Source of the DNA: Suillus spraguei
Taxonomy: Eukaryota; Basidiomycota; Agaricomycetes; Boletales; Suillaceae
Direction: 5' to 3'
Assembly: GCA_016800925.1 (NCBI GenBank)
Contig: JABCPU010000049.1
Location: 124,001 to 188,000 of the forward strand
Length of the DNA: 64,000 nt
Of the stretch, positions 35,354 through 47,887 are shown piece by piece. Made by a program: the position numbers and the translations under genes. Numbering within the stretch: the first letter of the stretch is position 1; every line of letters starts with the position of its first letter. Under the pieces are notes generated by a model. The model was not told where the DNA came from and searched no databases. It saw only the letters and a program-made list of their open reading frames with translations.

Positions 35354-36244
35354 ATGACAGATCACGAAGACACACGCAAAACTCTCAGTGCGTTGCAGGC
35401 CACTCCCGATGCACTTGTCCTCATATCTCTATCACAGACAGACTACTCCTCGTCAATGCTTTAACAAAAGGCGGTTTAGAAGAGATGATGGAAAACCCTG
35501 ATTATTTTGACGACGATACTGATGAGTTCCTCGGAGACTTCAACTGCACAGACGCGTAAGTCGTTCACACACAGAGTGATGTTTTGTTGATGCCACTCGG
35601 CACGTTAGATTAGGAAATACCGGTAAGTTGTATTCAAAACCCATTCCACTACCACTCACATTCGCGAGCCATCTGGAAGCCCTTCACCTTGCGTTCGTAT
35701 CGCAAGTTCTAATATTGTTGATATGATTCCTCATATCCATCTCGTGATCTTTCAGTGCACGTCAAGGGTATCCGAATGATGTGGCGGCTCTCTGTGGCGG
35801 AGCTGTCGACCTCGACCTCCGCAACAAGAATGGCGATACACCACTTTATATCGCTTTGAAGGAGATCGAAAATGCTGAGGCACGTTTTGAAATTGTCACA
35901 GAGCTCCTAAGTTGTGGCGCAGAAAGCAAACAGTGCGGAATTCCTTGCGTTTTGGCCAACGAAGTGCTAATCGCCCTCCCTAGGGCAATGCCGGGCGGGC
36001 TCACACCACTGGAGTACGCGGAAAGCCGATATCCTTCAGAAAAGAATTTACACGATATTATCGCACATCCTCCATCTGAGGAAGAAGATGAAATACAGCC
36101 GGAACAAATGAGGAGGCAAATGTATGATATAAGCGATTTTGCAGATGGTAAGATATTCGTCGATTCTCTTCTGATAACCACCTTCACGTTCAACTACCAG
36201 ATGACGAAGATGAAGACGATGGATCGAGCCCGGAGAACGAGTAG
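35354..36244 (+). pseudogene. ankyrin-repeat protein gene, frame-broken
   Basis: It begins MTDHEDTRKTLSALQATPDA and continues LLLVNALTKGGLEEMMENP in a different frame (slip near 35445-35460). Then come a short exon DALGNT, an ankyrin-like ALHLA/VRIASSNIVDMI stretch again split between frames (near 35695-35700), a good repeat DLDLRNKNGDTPLYIALKEI (35808-35870), TPLEYAESRYP, and after an intron an acidic end DDEDEDDGSSPENE with stop at 36242-36244. The layout (helical N-terminus, two to three ankyrin repeats, acidic tail) matches small conserved ankyrin proteins of Agaricomycetes. At least two one-base slips break it, so it is called a pseudogene; assembly error is the alternative. Confidence 0.6.
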
Positions 36245-39200
36245 ATCATACGTCAATGCTTTCACACTCCTTGAATATTAAAGACCAATGGGACTTTTCG
36301 AGATCTTGAGACATTCATGTACTTTGCCTTCGATATCATTTCCAATACTGCTTTGGGGCGTGATGTTCACTACGAGTCGGACAACTCGACAGTTGCAGCA
36401 CTCAACTATATCTTTATATCGTGCGCTGTGCAAGAACAATATTTAATCATCTATTTAGTGCTTGACCCTCGAGTTCGAGGCAGCAAGGACGTACGATTGC
36501 TAATTGTAACAAGAGGAGGCGAACAGATAATGAGCTGGATCTTATGAATGATCTGCATGCTTGTTCCCGAATCATAGCTGAACAAGAGTCAGCTTGTTGG
36601 AAAATTAGCGGCAATGTGACTTAATCAGTGAGAATATTAACGGATGAAAAATCTTCACTTCTCGATCGATCACGTTTAGTCCCCAGAAGCAGAACTGCAT
36701 GGCAAGTTCGACGTCGATTTTCGAGACACATGCTCAAGTATTTGTATTGTCAAGAGAGATTCAGTGATATCGATGATCAGTACCAGTGACAGCACCGCCA
36801 TAACAGAGAAAGGTGACTGGATGCCAGTTCATAAGCAGCCTGGCCATCCCTCTCTGTTAAGTAGGAAACGCGCTGGCAGTACCGTATCTGCATCCATTCT
36901 CAACTGGGATCACTCCCACGATAGCCGCACCATTGTCTAGACCCAGTCCTAGACTAGCAGTACCGCAGTGGTACTCCTACTTTGCATCGGCGGGATCTTG
37001 GCAGATTCTCGACGGTGACGACTGATTGTCTCGAACTTATTATCTCCGGCATAGATGGGCGTTGCAATACTCCCAAATCTTGTCAAATTTGCCCACGAGT
37101 GTAATACAGCGTGAGTAAATTAATCTACAAGCACTCGAAGGTAAAAATTAAAATCTGGGTCGATTAGCTGTCGCATACCAGGAGGGGATGTATTGACGAA
37201 AGTACGCTTCCGCGACGCCTTTGGAATTTTATCTTGCAGAGCGATTTTCGTATCTATCTGAATCGTATTGCTACTCTCCGATTCCCTGGTATGCCCGATT
37301 TAGCTCCTCTCTTGTCTTTGTCCGTTTTTGTGAGATACCGTAATCTGCAACAAAGAAGAGCCTATCGAATGCCGGTTCCTGCCAACTGTGGTTATTATAC
37401 ATTCCATAGTGTTATGCGACCAAGCGGCCGCGGCCATCTTATTGGATTTCCGCGTCCGACGGTTTCGTTCGATGCTGGTGTAGATTGTGCGATTTTATCA
37501 TTATCCTGCATCAACCTCGCTGATCAACAACATCGTACCTATGCATTCGGTGCTCACAAGCAACATTTTGATCCTGCTTATATATAGCTGGTTCAATGCG
37601 GCACCGAGTGCGATACACCCACGAAATTTCATCAACGATCAAGGTGGCGGCTGCCTTCCATTGAAAAACTCAGGGCTCCCTCTTCAAGCTTCAAGATCCG
37701 CTACGGCTCAAGGGTGTAACGGTATTCAAAGTGACGTCGGTAGTAACTACCCGGTGGGCCCACTGCCACCATCACATACGAGTCGGGACTTTGTCGAACG
37801 TGGCCACAGGGCAGTGGAGAAGATTCGGGCCTATGGACCGATGAATTACCTTGAGAATTGGGATAGAACTGCCTTGTACGATTTCTCAGCCAATCTTGTT
37901 TCGATGACACGTCCGGACTCCACGATGGCGACTTGATTGCGAAAGCAATATATCCGAGTCGAGTGGAAGCAAGATTAATAGAACAGTCAGATCGTGGACA
38001 ACCATGATCATGATGACGGTCGATGTGTCGTTAATACGTCCAAGATATGACGCTTGCCAGGCAATTGAGGGATATTAACGTCTAACCTGATTTTTACAAG
38101 GTTTTTAATGTTGTGATACCAGGTGCAAAGTGGCGCGAGCGGCCGATGCTAGCCCTCAGTAATGTGTGAGCGTCAATCTCTGGGATTTAGAAGTGCTCGA
38201 TAACAACCTAGCGTTATCACCCTCACAACATCCTGTACGATACGGTATCTAGGCGCCCGTGCATAAAATTTTAAAATGGAGGAAGACTCGCAAAGGAAAA
38301 TTAAAATGTGGCATTCAAAATAGCCTGAGGGGTGAAGTGATCACTGCGGGGTTAATTTTTAAGTTTTACTTGAAATGATGTATGAAAAAAGAATCATATC
38401 TGCATAAAGAAGGAGTTGTAGGGAGTGAGATTGCCAACGTGCACCAGCAGCTAGGAACAAGCGTGGGCGTGAGCAACGTGCCTACTATGACATACTACTA
38501 CCTTTCAGTATGTGTCATACACATGAGATCTCATTGACAAATGTTGCAGTGAATTTGATCAGCGAGTACCACGATTGATATTGACGGAGAAGTAGTAGTA
38601 GGTCTGATATAGAAAGATGGACCAGCAAACGGAGAAGTAGTAGTAGGTCTGATATAGAAAGATGGACCAGCAGATACGACAGAAGAATGGATAAGGCGGA
38701 CTAATTTAGTCGATGCCATGCTCGTTCATACATAGCTGAAAGATAAGTATAAAGGTCAGTGTTCGTCGAACGGGATGATCGGCTTTACATACAAAGCGAT
38801 ACAGTCCGCTAGCGACACAAAGCCATTCCCACAGTGGTGTATACATAGCCTGGCTCCTGGCAGCCCTGTGTTGTGTCAAGCTTATCGCCAATAATAGATG
38901 CGCTTCATCAGAAAGATTTTTATGTTCCGGGATGAGATGGGCATCCCAGGTGTCACTTGGTAAGAAGAGCTGTTGCAACGATAGCGCATCGGATGTACGC
39001 TTAGCCATCAAGTAAGAGGAAGCAGAATAAGCGAGTGGGTGCGAAACTTGGGATTGGCACGAGTCGGTGATGGAGACGGCTGCGGGAGATATTGGACAAA
39101 GAGGATATGAGAAGTCCGAGGATGTCCATCGATTTCGAATATCAGAAGCGGCTCAAAAGTCACAGATAGATTGTCGGATGATGTACGATTACGAGAATAA

Positions 39201-39934
39201 TACAAGTAACGATAACGGAGTGGCATAGACATAAGTGGAGAGTGGAGTTACCAGTTGACTACGGCAGCTGGAGCCCGACAACATGATCCTGTGGGGAGGC
39301 GGGTGAAAGCGTAAGCAGTCGCTCACTAATATGCCGTTATGGGAAATAAAATGACAGTCGATATTTGAAAGAACAATGAACTGAGGTAGTCTAGCGGCCG
39401 CGCCTGGTGGTAGATGAAGTTATCGCGCGTGGACTCGGTACAAGCTCGACTGGCGAGCATAGCAATGGGGTCATGTGCTATCAGATGAACAGGTCTGTTG
39501 AACAAAGTTCTGTAGGCGTGTGCGTGGGATATGTTTCGGGAGTTATAATTAAAGCGCAAGAAGATTACCAAGACAGGAAACTACGTAGTAGCATCATATC
39601 GATTTTCATGCGCAGTGTATACGGCAAATGATAAAATGGAAAACTTCGGGCTAGAACAGAATCTAGAGTAAACTTGATAAGGGACTAGGCGCTGCGATAA
39701 GGAACGCGTGAGATCTCGATCGTCCATTTCTAGATGCCGAATCCCGATCAAATCTCGGACGTTATGATTTACCAGATCACTCCAAAGTAAAATAAACAGC
39801 TCCTCTGGTTTCAACTGGTCTCATCCGTCTCCTTCCACCTCCACTCGAGGCTTTCTTCACTCCACGCCATACTCTGAAATGTATTTATCAACCGTTCTGT
39901 ATCTTCTTCTTATGCATCACTAATGTGACTTTAG
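36245..39934. other. gene-poor stretch
   Basis: No supported gene in about 3.7 kb. A plus frame at 37541-37936 begins with a hydrophobic segment resembling a signal peptide (MHSVLTSNILILLIYSWF), but nothing else supports it. Two abutting minus frames (39232-39008 and 39011-38706) are also unassigned. A 45-bp tandem repeat is listed separately. Confidence 0.4.
38584..38673. repeat. 45-bp direct tandem duplication
   Basis: Two identical 45-bp units, 38584-38628 and 38629-38673, starting ACGGAGAAGTAGTAGTAGG. The lack of divergence implies a recent event. It lies in noncoding sequence. Confidence 0.95.
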
Positions 39935-41873
39935 ATGACTTTTGTAACATCTCATGATGTCCGTGCCCGTTCAACAACCCCAACTTTTTCAAACGAACGC
40001 GGCCCAGGAGCTTTTATATCATTAGGCTCTCTGCCTAGAAGAAAGTTTCAATCTCCCTCTCCTGCAACTGGCCGCAAGTTGCCAGCATTCCATATTCACG
40101 GCGCTGATGACCCTGATGACCACTCGTCTGATTCCCTCGACGAGCACACCGCTATTCATTCCAAACACACCGTGAAAATTTCACAGGGCGCTTTGCAATC
40201 ACCTCCGGTTGCGATTCCTTTTCCCTCCCGCTCCCCCTCTCCCCCACTCTCTTCGCATCCTCGACCACAATCGTCTCGTGCATCACCAATAATTCTTTAC
40301 AATGGAAAACCACTCAAATCATCGCTTAAATCATCGACCTCCAGTCTCAACATACAAACTCAACAATTTGAACCCCAGCGTACTAGTCATCATCTCCACT
40401 TGCGTTCCAAATCCGAACCATCTACTCCCACTGCGCATGCTCCAAAAAATGTCCACTTCCCCGACACTGACATTGATTTGGCCTCTATTCGCATTTTCAA
40501 CTGTTCTGCTCGTCCAAAGGCAGTCAGCACCCCTGACGATGAAACAGAGACTGAAGGCGAGGATCAGCCGTCAACTGGGTTCCCCTTTCCAAAATTCCCC
40601 TCTGTGATACCGAATTTCGAGATAAACACCGCTGTCTCATCCGTTGTCCCTGCTACTAATCACCTCCCTCATGCGAATATCCTCATTGAGTCCCTTACTT
40701 TCTCGCAAGCTTCGTCAAAAGGTATCAGCCCTTACTTAAGCGGTACCCTTTTGGTACGCAACCTGGCATACGAGAAACACGTCGCTGTGAGGTTTACCCT
40801 CGACGACTGGCAAACTGTCAGCGAAGTGAGAGCGCAATATGTTGTTTCCGTTCCATCGCTTCCTCCCGTATTTTCACTGTCTTCCTCATCGAAAACAACT
40901 GTTGGCGACCTCATTGCTCTCGGGCAAGACAAACGCGGGTGGGATCGTTTCTCTTTTCTTATTCGCTTGGAGGACTATGCGCACAGCTTGGGTTCACGAG
41001 TGTTGTGGCTCGCCGCACGTTATAGGCTCCATTCGACACATCTTTCGCCGGTGGAAGACCCAGCTTCTAGTGGTGAATGGTGGGATAACAACAATGGCGG
41101 AAACTACCGTATTGCTTTTCGTGTAGCGCGGCCAACATCTAGCAGGATTCGCAGAGAGATAACACCTGGTGAGCATTTTTATTTTTCATATTTTCAGGAC
41201 GGTCAATTAATTCTCAAATTTCGTAGAACTTACAATACCTTCGATGGCGATACTGCCCCGTGAGCATGCTCTTGGCTCATTTGCTTCGCCATTGAATTCA
41301 TCACCAACGAAAGACGGGAAGGAGAAAGTTTCATTACTGTCCAGGTCAGGGAAGCTCTGTCTCCCTAACTATGCTGCACCTCCCGTTGTCTCCCCAGTTT
41401 CTCCCAGTTCCTCTACGTCTTCATTGCCCAAGCAACGTTCTGATTCTCCACCTTCATCTCCCTTGCTAGCCCAACGCCCAGCGCTCCATGTCTCCGTCAC
41501 ACAATCGCTTGACTGCGACTCCCCTTCACCGCCTTCTTCGACACTTTCGACCCCCTCTGCTTCTCCCAACATAATCCCCCGCGTGATGATTGGTGGGCAT
41601 CCAGCGAACTACGCATGCCCTCAGCCGGCGCACGTTGATGACTGGGAGTGGATGGCGCCCCCGACACAGGCCATGATGTTGAAGCCGCCAACCACGCGGA
41701 AGAGTGTTACAGATGGGTTGTCTGCAGCACTTGGATCTCCCGGTAGCGAAGGTCTGTCCGGAGATTCGCTGTATGATGCGTTTGTGACGCGGTGGTGCTT
41801 TGCACAAGGGTCGTCAACTGCAGGTTCATATCACGGGCCACTGTCAAGCTGCAACGAGGGTATTTTGGCGTGA
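39935..41873 (+). CDS. CBM21 protein phosphatase 1 regulatory subunit
   Basis: Two exons (39935-41168, 41227-41873; 58-bp intron) give 626 residues. The N-terminal 160 residues are Ser/Pro-rich. KNVHF at 40445-40459 fits the RVxF docking motif for protein phosphatase 1. A CBM21 glycogen-binding domain follows (about residues 245-405): IESLTFSQASSKGISPYLSG, LLVRNLAYEKHVAVRFTLDD, RFSFLIRLEDYAH and WWDNNNGGNYRIAF, including the conserved WWDNN sugar-binding motif. This is the architecture of yeast Gac1/Pig1/Pig2 and animal PPP1R3, which bring the phosphatase to glycogen to activate glycogen synthase. The C-terminal 215 residues are Ser/Pro-rich with a short conserved end. The first Met could lie further upstream if another intron exists. 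Confidence 0.93.
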
Positions 41874-44800
41874 GGCTTTTTTGGATGACCTCAACCCTAT
41901 CATAACCGCCGCCCACCTTCGACGGTGATATTTTCATGCACTCGGGCAATGTAAGCACAAACACGTTGCTGTAGCCACCATCCCTACTTCGATTCAAAAA
42001 GTTTCTATCTATTTCGAATCTCTTCATACTCAGTTGTACTAACACCCCATCATCTCATGTCACTGATATCATATCGTCCCTACTACACACGATCCGTGAA
42101 CAATATTTTCCCTTGCTTAGTACTGGATTCTGCTTCCCTTTCTTATACCTACCCACACCATCAAAAGTGTCGCATTGACATATCACACTGACGTTTATGC
42201 ATGCCTCTGACTCATCATGTCTGTTGTATAATACATAGCCTGCTTATCATATTGGGATTTTGGAACTCTGGAATGCTTAATTTTACATGGTGTTTTTGAT
42301 TGTGGAGTGTTCTCTGCAGCTGTACTAGTTCCTTGAAACTCCGCTTGATGTGTTCTCAGAGCATTGGTTGGTCGTCTGTGTGATTGATTACTGCTATAGC
42401 GACCTCCTCATGCTTTCAAGCTCAAGGTTAACATACATTTCCTGAAAGGGCATATCACGATGATATCGTAATGTCATCACCACATGTCAGCGACTGCGGA
42501 ATTCTGATTCAGAGTTAGGGTTAGGTATAGGCTAGCCTAGCTCAGGCGCCCACCGGACTCATCTTTGCCTCCCTCCGTTGTGTAGACTTGGGAGATTTAT
42601 GACTCATCAATCTCAATCCCGACCAAGTCTACGCAACCACCGCCCTTGGCCATCACCTAGGCTCACTCCAGCCTTTCTTGGTCAGTAACTTGTGAGCAGT
42701 ACCTTCATTTTCAAAGGCTCAAGTTCATTAATACCTTCGTCCGTGAAACCGCGGGGTCAATCAGTAATATGTTTTTCTTCGTAAAAGTGACGTGCCATGA
42801 CGCATTTTGAGATGAGCCGGCGGCCAGCTAGACCTATAGAAGAAAGATGGTCCTTCTGATAGAGGCGCACGTGCCAACCTGCAATTTTGATGGTCTATCC
42901 GGTGATCATACTATGCGATGTTTGCAAACTCGAAGCGCGCGATGTCTTCTTGCGCTCAGCGCTTTTACGACCTCCTCTCTTTCAGGGAGTTCTCAAAATT
43001 TGGTCAGTGAGTCGATATCCATCACGCTGTGATGTGTAATCTAGTCATAGACGAGCAGCCACCAGCCTGATATATCCACACAGTTGACGCCACCGCTCCA
43101 GTCGCGATTATCTTGGAGCACTCTTTAGCTTGTCAGCAGCGCCTTTAATTTCCGAGCCTTCGGACCATCAGGACTGTTATCGCACGAAGGAACTAGTAGC
43201 ACCTTTAGCTTGAAACACCTCGTGGCTTTTGATGACTGCGCGGGTCATCGTGAGGCATCAACAGAGATGATGATTATATGCCAGTGCGTCACGCTTCAGT
43301 GAATCCATTCATTCAGATCCCTTCCCTAACATGTAACAATTGGCATAGTGATAAAGTATATGCCACCGCGATATGCATGATACGGGGCATCATGATGATA
43401 GGCTTCACCGCTTCGGTCGCGCTCAGCTGGTCATGAAAAACTATTTTTGAGCCTGGCCCCAGTTCAGTGGGCCCTCAATCACCACATTGGAAGCGAAGTG
43501 TATCCGATACGCACCACGGTAAAGATATATTTGAAGAAGGCTGAACATTTTTAGCATTCGATTTGCATTCGATTCTTCGAGGACAATTATGGCAAGTAGT
43601 ATCCTTCGACGTGCGGGTGATGCGCCTTGTCATCGGGATTCACCGTGATAATTCCACTTGCGGTCGTCTGGTTGAAGTTTGTTGACAGCGGCCACTCAAT
43701 CTTGAGTATAAATACGAGCCGCGGTGTGGGTTCGCAAGCGGGGATGTGGTAAAATGGAATACATGTACATGTCACAGTGGAGTGATGATATGATTGCAAT
43801 AATGGAGGGTGAGCCAAGATAAATCAGTCAAATACTTCGTTCCTTCGTCAATCTCCGCCAGTTTTCATAGCCAACCGATAAGCGTGAGCTTTGATTGTTG
43901 TGGGGAATGGGGATTCCGTCACGTACTCATGTCAGAACGTTTCGCAACCAGCAGGTCTTTCAATGGCCACCTTGAAGAATGTGAGCGTAAGTTTCAATTG
44001 TAAAGACATGCGCACTGATATTAAAATAAATCGACCCGCTGCGGGTGGAGTACCTGCATCACATCGACGATAGAGCGCTTATACACACACGATAGATACC
44101 GAGGTCAGGGCTCACCATCCTTGGTATGTCCGCTATAGGATCCATAATAACAAAGGGCAAAAAATTGTTTTAGAAAAAAAAAATTCCCAGAGGGAACAAT
44201 TTGTCAATCGTGTTAACGGAAAGTAGCGCGATCAAGCTGGAAAATAGTCATGTCGGGATGTTGCACTTGTATCACAGGAAGTCGAAGGCAGATTGAAATT
44301 TCTTTTTTTGAAGAAGGAATCGACCACGCACTGTCGTAAGGGCTGCCGAGATGTTTACGAGTCCCAGAATGGTAATGGGGGCCTTCGAGAACGTGCGAAA
44401 GTAAGCACTTTGAGTCAAAGGGAAGTTGAGATTATTTTTGTTGAAAAAGGAATCGATCACGAATTGTACAGTGCATGGCGACAGCGATTGGTCATTGATT
44501 GTTCAAGTATTCCGGATTTTGAGATTTTAGTTGGGGCAATGATATTTGTTGACCATCCATCTCATTGGAGTACCACGATGAATCCATCCTATCAAGACAG
44601 CTGTCACGGATGGGAGGTGGAGGAGTACGTCACTGGGATGTTGCGAGGGCTAGGCGACAGAGCAGCCTGGACTATTAATACGCCACTCGGGTTGTCCGTA
44701 TACCAGGCTGTTTACGGACCTAGATCAGACACATGTCAACGCTAGATGGTGTTTTGCCGCAGTCTTTTGAAGGGAGCTATGCTTCAATATGAGAAGTCCA

Positions 44801-45777
44801 TGCTGTTGATATAGTAGCTTCGGTAATACATAGCAGTGCGCACTGGGCGGGGGAGACATGACGGTCAGTCACCTGCACAAGACGAGGGTAATTAATATGA
44901 TGTATCATAGTGGCAGCTTTCACTCACTAGTCGCCTGATATCAAAACGTTCCATGATCACACATACTAACGCCACTCGGGTTGTCCGTAGATCCGTATAC
45001 CAGGCTGGTCACAAACCTAGATCGACCGCCCTAAGACACATGTAATATACTGAAACACCATACAACGTGCACTACTGGCATGCAAACGCTAGGTGATGGT
45101 TTGCCACAAGTGATGTGTTCTTTTGAAGGGAACTGCGCTTCAGTATGAGACGACCATATGGTTGATACAATTTGGTCACGCAAAGTAGTGCTCACCGGGA
45201 AGCATGAGGTGACTCACCCTGGACAAGACGAGGGGCCATTAATATGGTGCATCATGGTGGCAGCTTTTACTCACTAATAGTCGTGTTTCACCTCTGATAT
45301 CAAAACGTTCCATGATCATACATAATACGTTAGAGAATTCAGAGAACAATCTCATCAAATTACAAGCATACCCCGGTCCAGCCAGTTTAGCTCAAGGGTC
45401 CAAGGGCAAGTTAATACAACTAACCCATACCCGCGACCAACAGAACCACCCAGATTCAACAGCTTCAGCGATCACATGCCTGCACGTTTCCGCGTCGTTC
45501 GCCTATAATAAATTCTTACATGCAAAGTGACGAAAAATAGAATGCGCGCAAACAATGTTCCTTCATATTGGCATCAAAAGGTCAATATCACAGTGAGTAG
45601 AACAGTGCTCAATATAGGCCACAACAAGGTGAAAATCCGCGCGTTGTGGATTAGAGAAAACTATAAGTGACGGTAATATGTGAGGCACTGCATCTACTGT
45701 GTACGCATGGTTCGTTAGGTCCAGCAGAAATACGTGAATAAAGCTGGCTCACACAGAATCTGCTGCTCAGGCAGAAC
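41874..45777. other. gene-poor stretch with local duplications
   Basis: No supported gene in 3.9 kb. It contains a two-copy TTAGGG telomere-like motif near 42513-42526 and two local duplications. One is about 50 bp, 44269-44330 repeated at 44400-44465; the other, larger one is listed separately. A 150-codon plus frame at 44293-44745 overlaps these repeats and is not recognisable. Confidence 0.45.
44680..45325. repeat. diverged tandem duplication, unit about 290-350 bp
   Basis: Copy 1 runs from about 44680 to 44972, copy 2 from about 44973 to 45325. Shared landmarks in order are CGCCACTCGGGTTGTCCGTA, GTATACCAGGCTG, CTTTTGAAGGGA, ACAAGACGAGGG, and ATCAAAACGTTCCATGATCA. The copies differ by many substitutions and small indels, so the event is old. 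It is noncoding. Confidence 0.8.
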
Positions 45778-46268
45778 TTATGAAATATAAAGGTCCTCTT
45801 TTGTGTCTATTCCTATAAGCCCACAGAAAAGGAATGGTCAGTAGACAAGCCATATGTACCCGAATAACATAAGCACTCACCGAGTTCCTCTCTAACCGGT
45901 TTCAACTCCTCCAAATATGCCTGGTACTGTTGCTTGTTCTCAACCTTTTCCTTAATACCCTCGAAGACACGGACAGCAGTTGCATAGTCATTTACGCGAC
46001 GCGCTGCACGGAGGGCGGCTTCAACAACACCAGGTGAAGGAACAAGGTCATGTGCAAAGCAGTTATTGAGGCCACGTTGTACCTCAAAGAGGTCCTGTGC
46101 GCCTTGGAAGAAAGCGACGTAGCGCTCAGAGAACTGCTCAAACGTTTCTTGACTGTGCGAATCTGACGATGAAAAGCGCTGTGGTATTGTGAGGGCAGAG
46201 GTCGCAGCGCGACGAAGGATGGTATTAGGCCGTGCGCGGAGAACGGAGGAAAGCATACGCTGGCTCAT
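45778..46268 (-). CDS. COX6: cytochrome c oxidase subunit Va (yeast Cox6)
   Basis: Two exons, 46268-45881 and 45812-45778, with a 68-bp intron, give 140 residues. MSQRMLSSVLRARPNTILRR at the N-terminus is a typical mitochondrial presequence rich in Arg and Ser. The mature part contains FEQFSERYVAFFQGAQDLFE, RGLNNCFAHDLVPSPGVVEA, ALRAARRVNDYATAVRVFEG and ends ELGIDTKEDLYIS, the hallmarks of subunit Va, a helical-repeat protein on the matrix side of complex IV. A second in-frame ATG 24 bp upstream (46292) is less likely. It is divergent from the eL28 gene (527 bp between starts). Intact. Confidence 0.95.
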
Positions 46269-46795
46269 GGTGTGACGGTAAAGAAGGAGCACGATAAACG
46301 AGGGACAAACAGCAGTAGCGAAAAGCGGAAATAAACGTAAATTGGTTTCAACATCGTTAGCGATGATCCGGAAAGCTCCGAAGTCAAATGTAAGTCTACG
46401 AGCAATCTAAACTACCTATTACAATGTGTCTACGTACGATCAGTGACTTGTAGCCATGCGGTCCAGAGGCTGAACGGAATAGTTGTGCAAGCCGCAGGGC
46501 CTTGTATGACAACGCGGACAATCCAATCCTTGAGTCCATATTACTTCAAATCTACGCAAGTCATCGAAGGTCGACCGGTTATCGACTGATCCTATGTTGA
46601 TATTTTTCAAATGAGTGGATTCAAGCTCTGGTACTATTTATTCACTGAAACCATGCATGACTTTCAGCTCGAAATTAGCGAGTATCGGCTATCCCCGACA
46701 CTTTATTTGCATTTGTTTGGTTCAACTGTACAGTTACCTCAGCCACACTTGGTCGCTGTTCAGAACAACCTGTAAGGCTTAGCAGCATCCTCAAA
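46269..46795. promoter_or_regulatory. divergent promoter region COX5A / eL28
   Basis: A 527-bp gap between two outward-facing starts of a respiratory subunit and a ribosomal protein. No open frame. No motif is claimed. Confidence 0.55.
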
Positions 46796-47687
46796 ATGTC
46801 AACCGATCTCCAGTGGCTCCTTATCCGCGTCAGTTGCATCGTCCTGGCGTTTCATAATTTGAGTACTGAAAAAATTGCCTCATAATATTTACAGAAATAC
46901 AACTCCTTCCTTGTGAAGAAGGTTCCTGAAGGTCCCATCTTCTCCAAGGAGCCTGTATGTCGTGTGTCAAAACTTGCACGCGAGTGCTAAGCTTACCTTG
47001 TATTAGGGTAACCTCGTAAACCTGCATTCACACAAATACTCTGGTCTTGCTAACTCCAAGGTGCGTAGTTCTACTGTGATCAAATGACTTGCATTCAACG
47101 TTGTATCAATAGACCATCGACATTCAGAGCTCTGAATCTGGATTGCAGATCACCACCCGGAAATCGAAGACATCACCACACGCTGTTCGTTCCGCACGTA
47201 CAACTGCAAGCGTTCGCAACCGCTCAGGAGGTCGTCGTGCATTGGGAGTCGTTGCTTCCGTCGCGAAGAGGGGGTACCGTCCCGATCTGAGGACTGTGAG
47301 TATTGATTGTTTATCTCTGGCCATAGAACAAGATTCCTCCCCACAATACACAAGCACTCTCGTTAGAACCCGCTGGAAACCACCGTAAGGTGTATGAAAG
47401 TTGGGCGTGGACATGTTTGCAATATCAACTCAGCCCTCCTTGGGCTATTCGTCATAATTTATAATTATCACTGCGATTTTTCCATTACAGTGTGCCAATA
47501 TTGACGAGTACAGTCGTCACAACGCTTTTGTTGTATGATCCGTCGAAGAACTTGTGCTGACACTTGTTTCTTTATTTTCTAGGCTGCTCTTGGTCGTTCC
47601 TCTGCACTGCTCGCTGCACAAAAAGAGAAGAAAGCTTCACTACCGAAGAAAGTCCGGGGGAAGAAGGCAGCAGCATTTTTTGGATGA
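46796..47687 (+). CDS. RPL28: 60S ribosomal protein eL28
   Basis: Five exons: 46796-46828, 46895-46954, 47007-47060, 47113-47295, 47583-47687. The sum of 435 nt gives 144 residues. It begins MSTDLQWLLIRKYNSFLVKK and continues GPIFSKEPGNLVNLHSHKYS, TTRKSKTSPHAVRSART and AKRGYRPDLRT, ending in a basic tail (KVRGKKAAAFFG). This is eL28, a eukaryote-specific large-subunit protein absent from budding yeast. Introns 1-3 are about 50-66 bp, but intron 4 (47296-47582) is 287 bp, five times the local norm. It could host a small RNA; see findings. Confidence 0.96.
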
Positions 47688-47887
47688 TTGATTTCTTTGT
47701 ATCTCTAGTGCCTCTATTGCTATGTTCGTCCATGTCGAATAAGCACCCCATGCCGCACATTCCTAGTTGGCTGCAAAAACGGTGGTACATTTCAACGAGA
47801 ATGACGCCTGTACACATACACGGGTGATACACGATGTGATCTTTCTCCCTTTGAATCCAGCATTCTCAAACAAAGCATGAACTTTTC

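Noticed and set aside
36283..36547. Open frame resembling a cytochrome P450 segment (FAFDIISNTALGRDV)
   Set aside because: Too short; no heme-binding loop or other P450 motif nearby, so the resemblance may be chance.
37541..37936. Possible secreted protein with a hydrophobic N-terminus
   Set aside because: Only the leader is suggestive; the rest lacks cysteine pattern, domain or recognisable family.
38706..39232. Two abutting minus-strand frames of 74 and 101 codons
   Set aside because: They overlap by four bases and are unrecognisable; no splice sites support joining them.
43587..44073. Short frames on both strands near 43.6-44.1 kb that faintly resemble beta-rich lectin-like sequence
   Set aside because: Similarity was too vague to name a family and frames are short.
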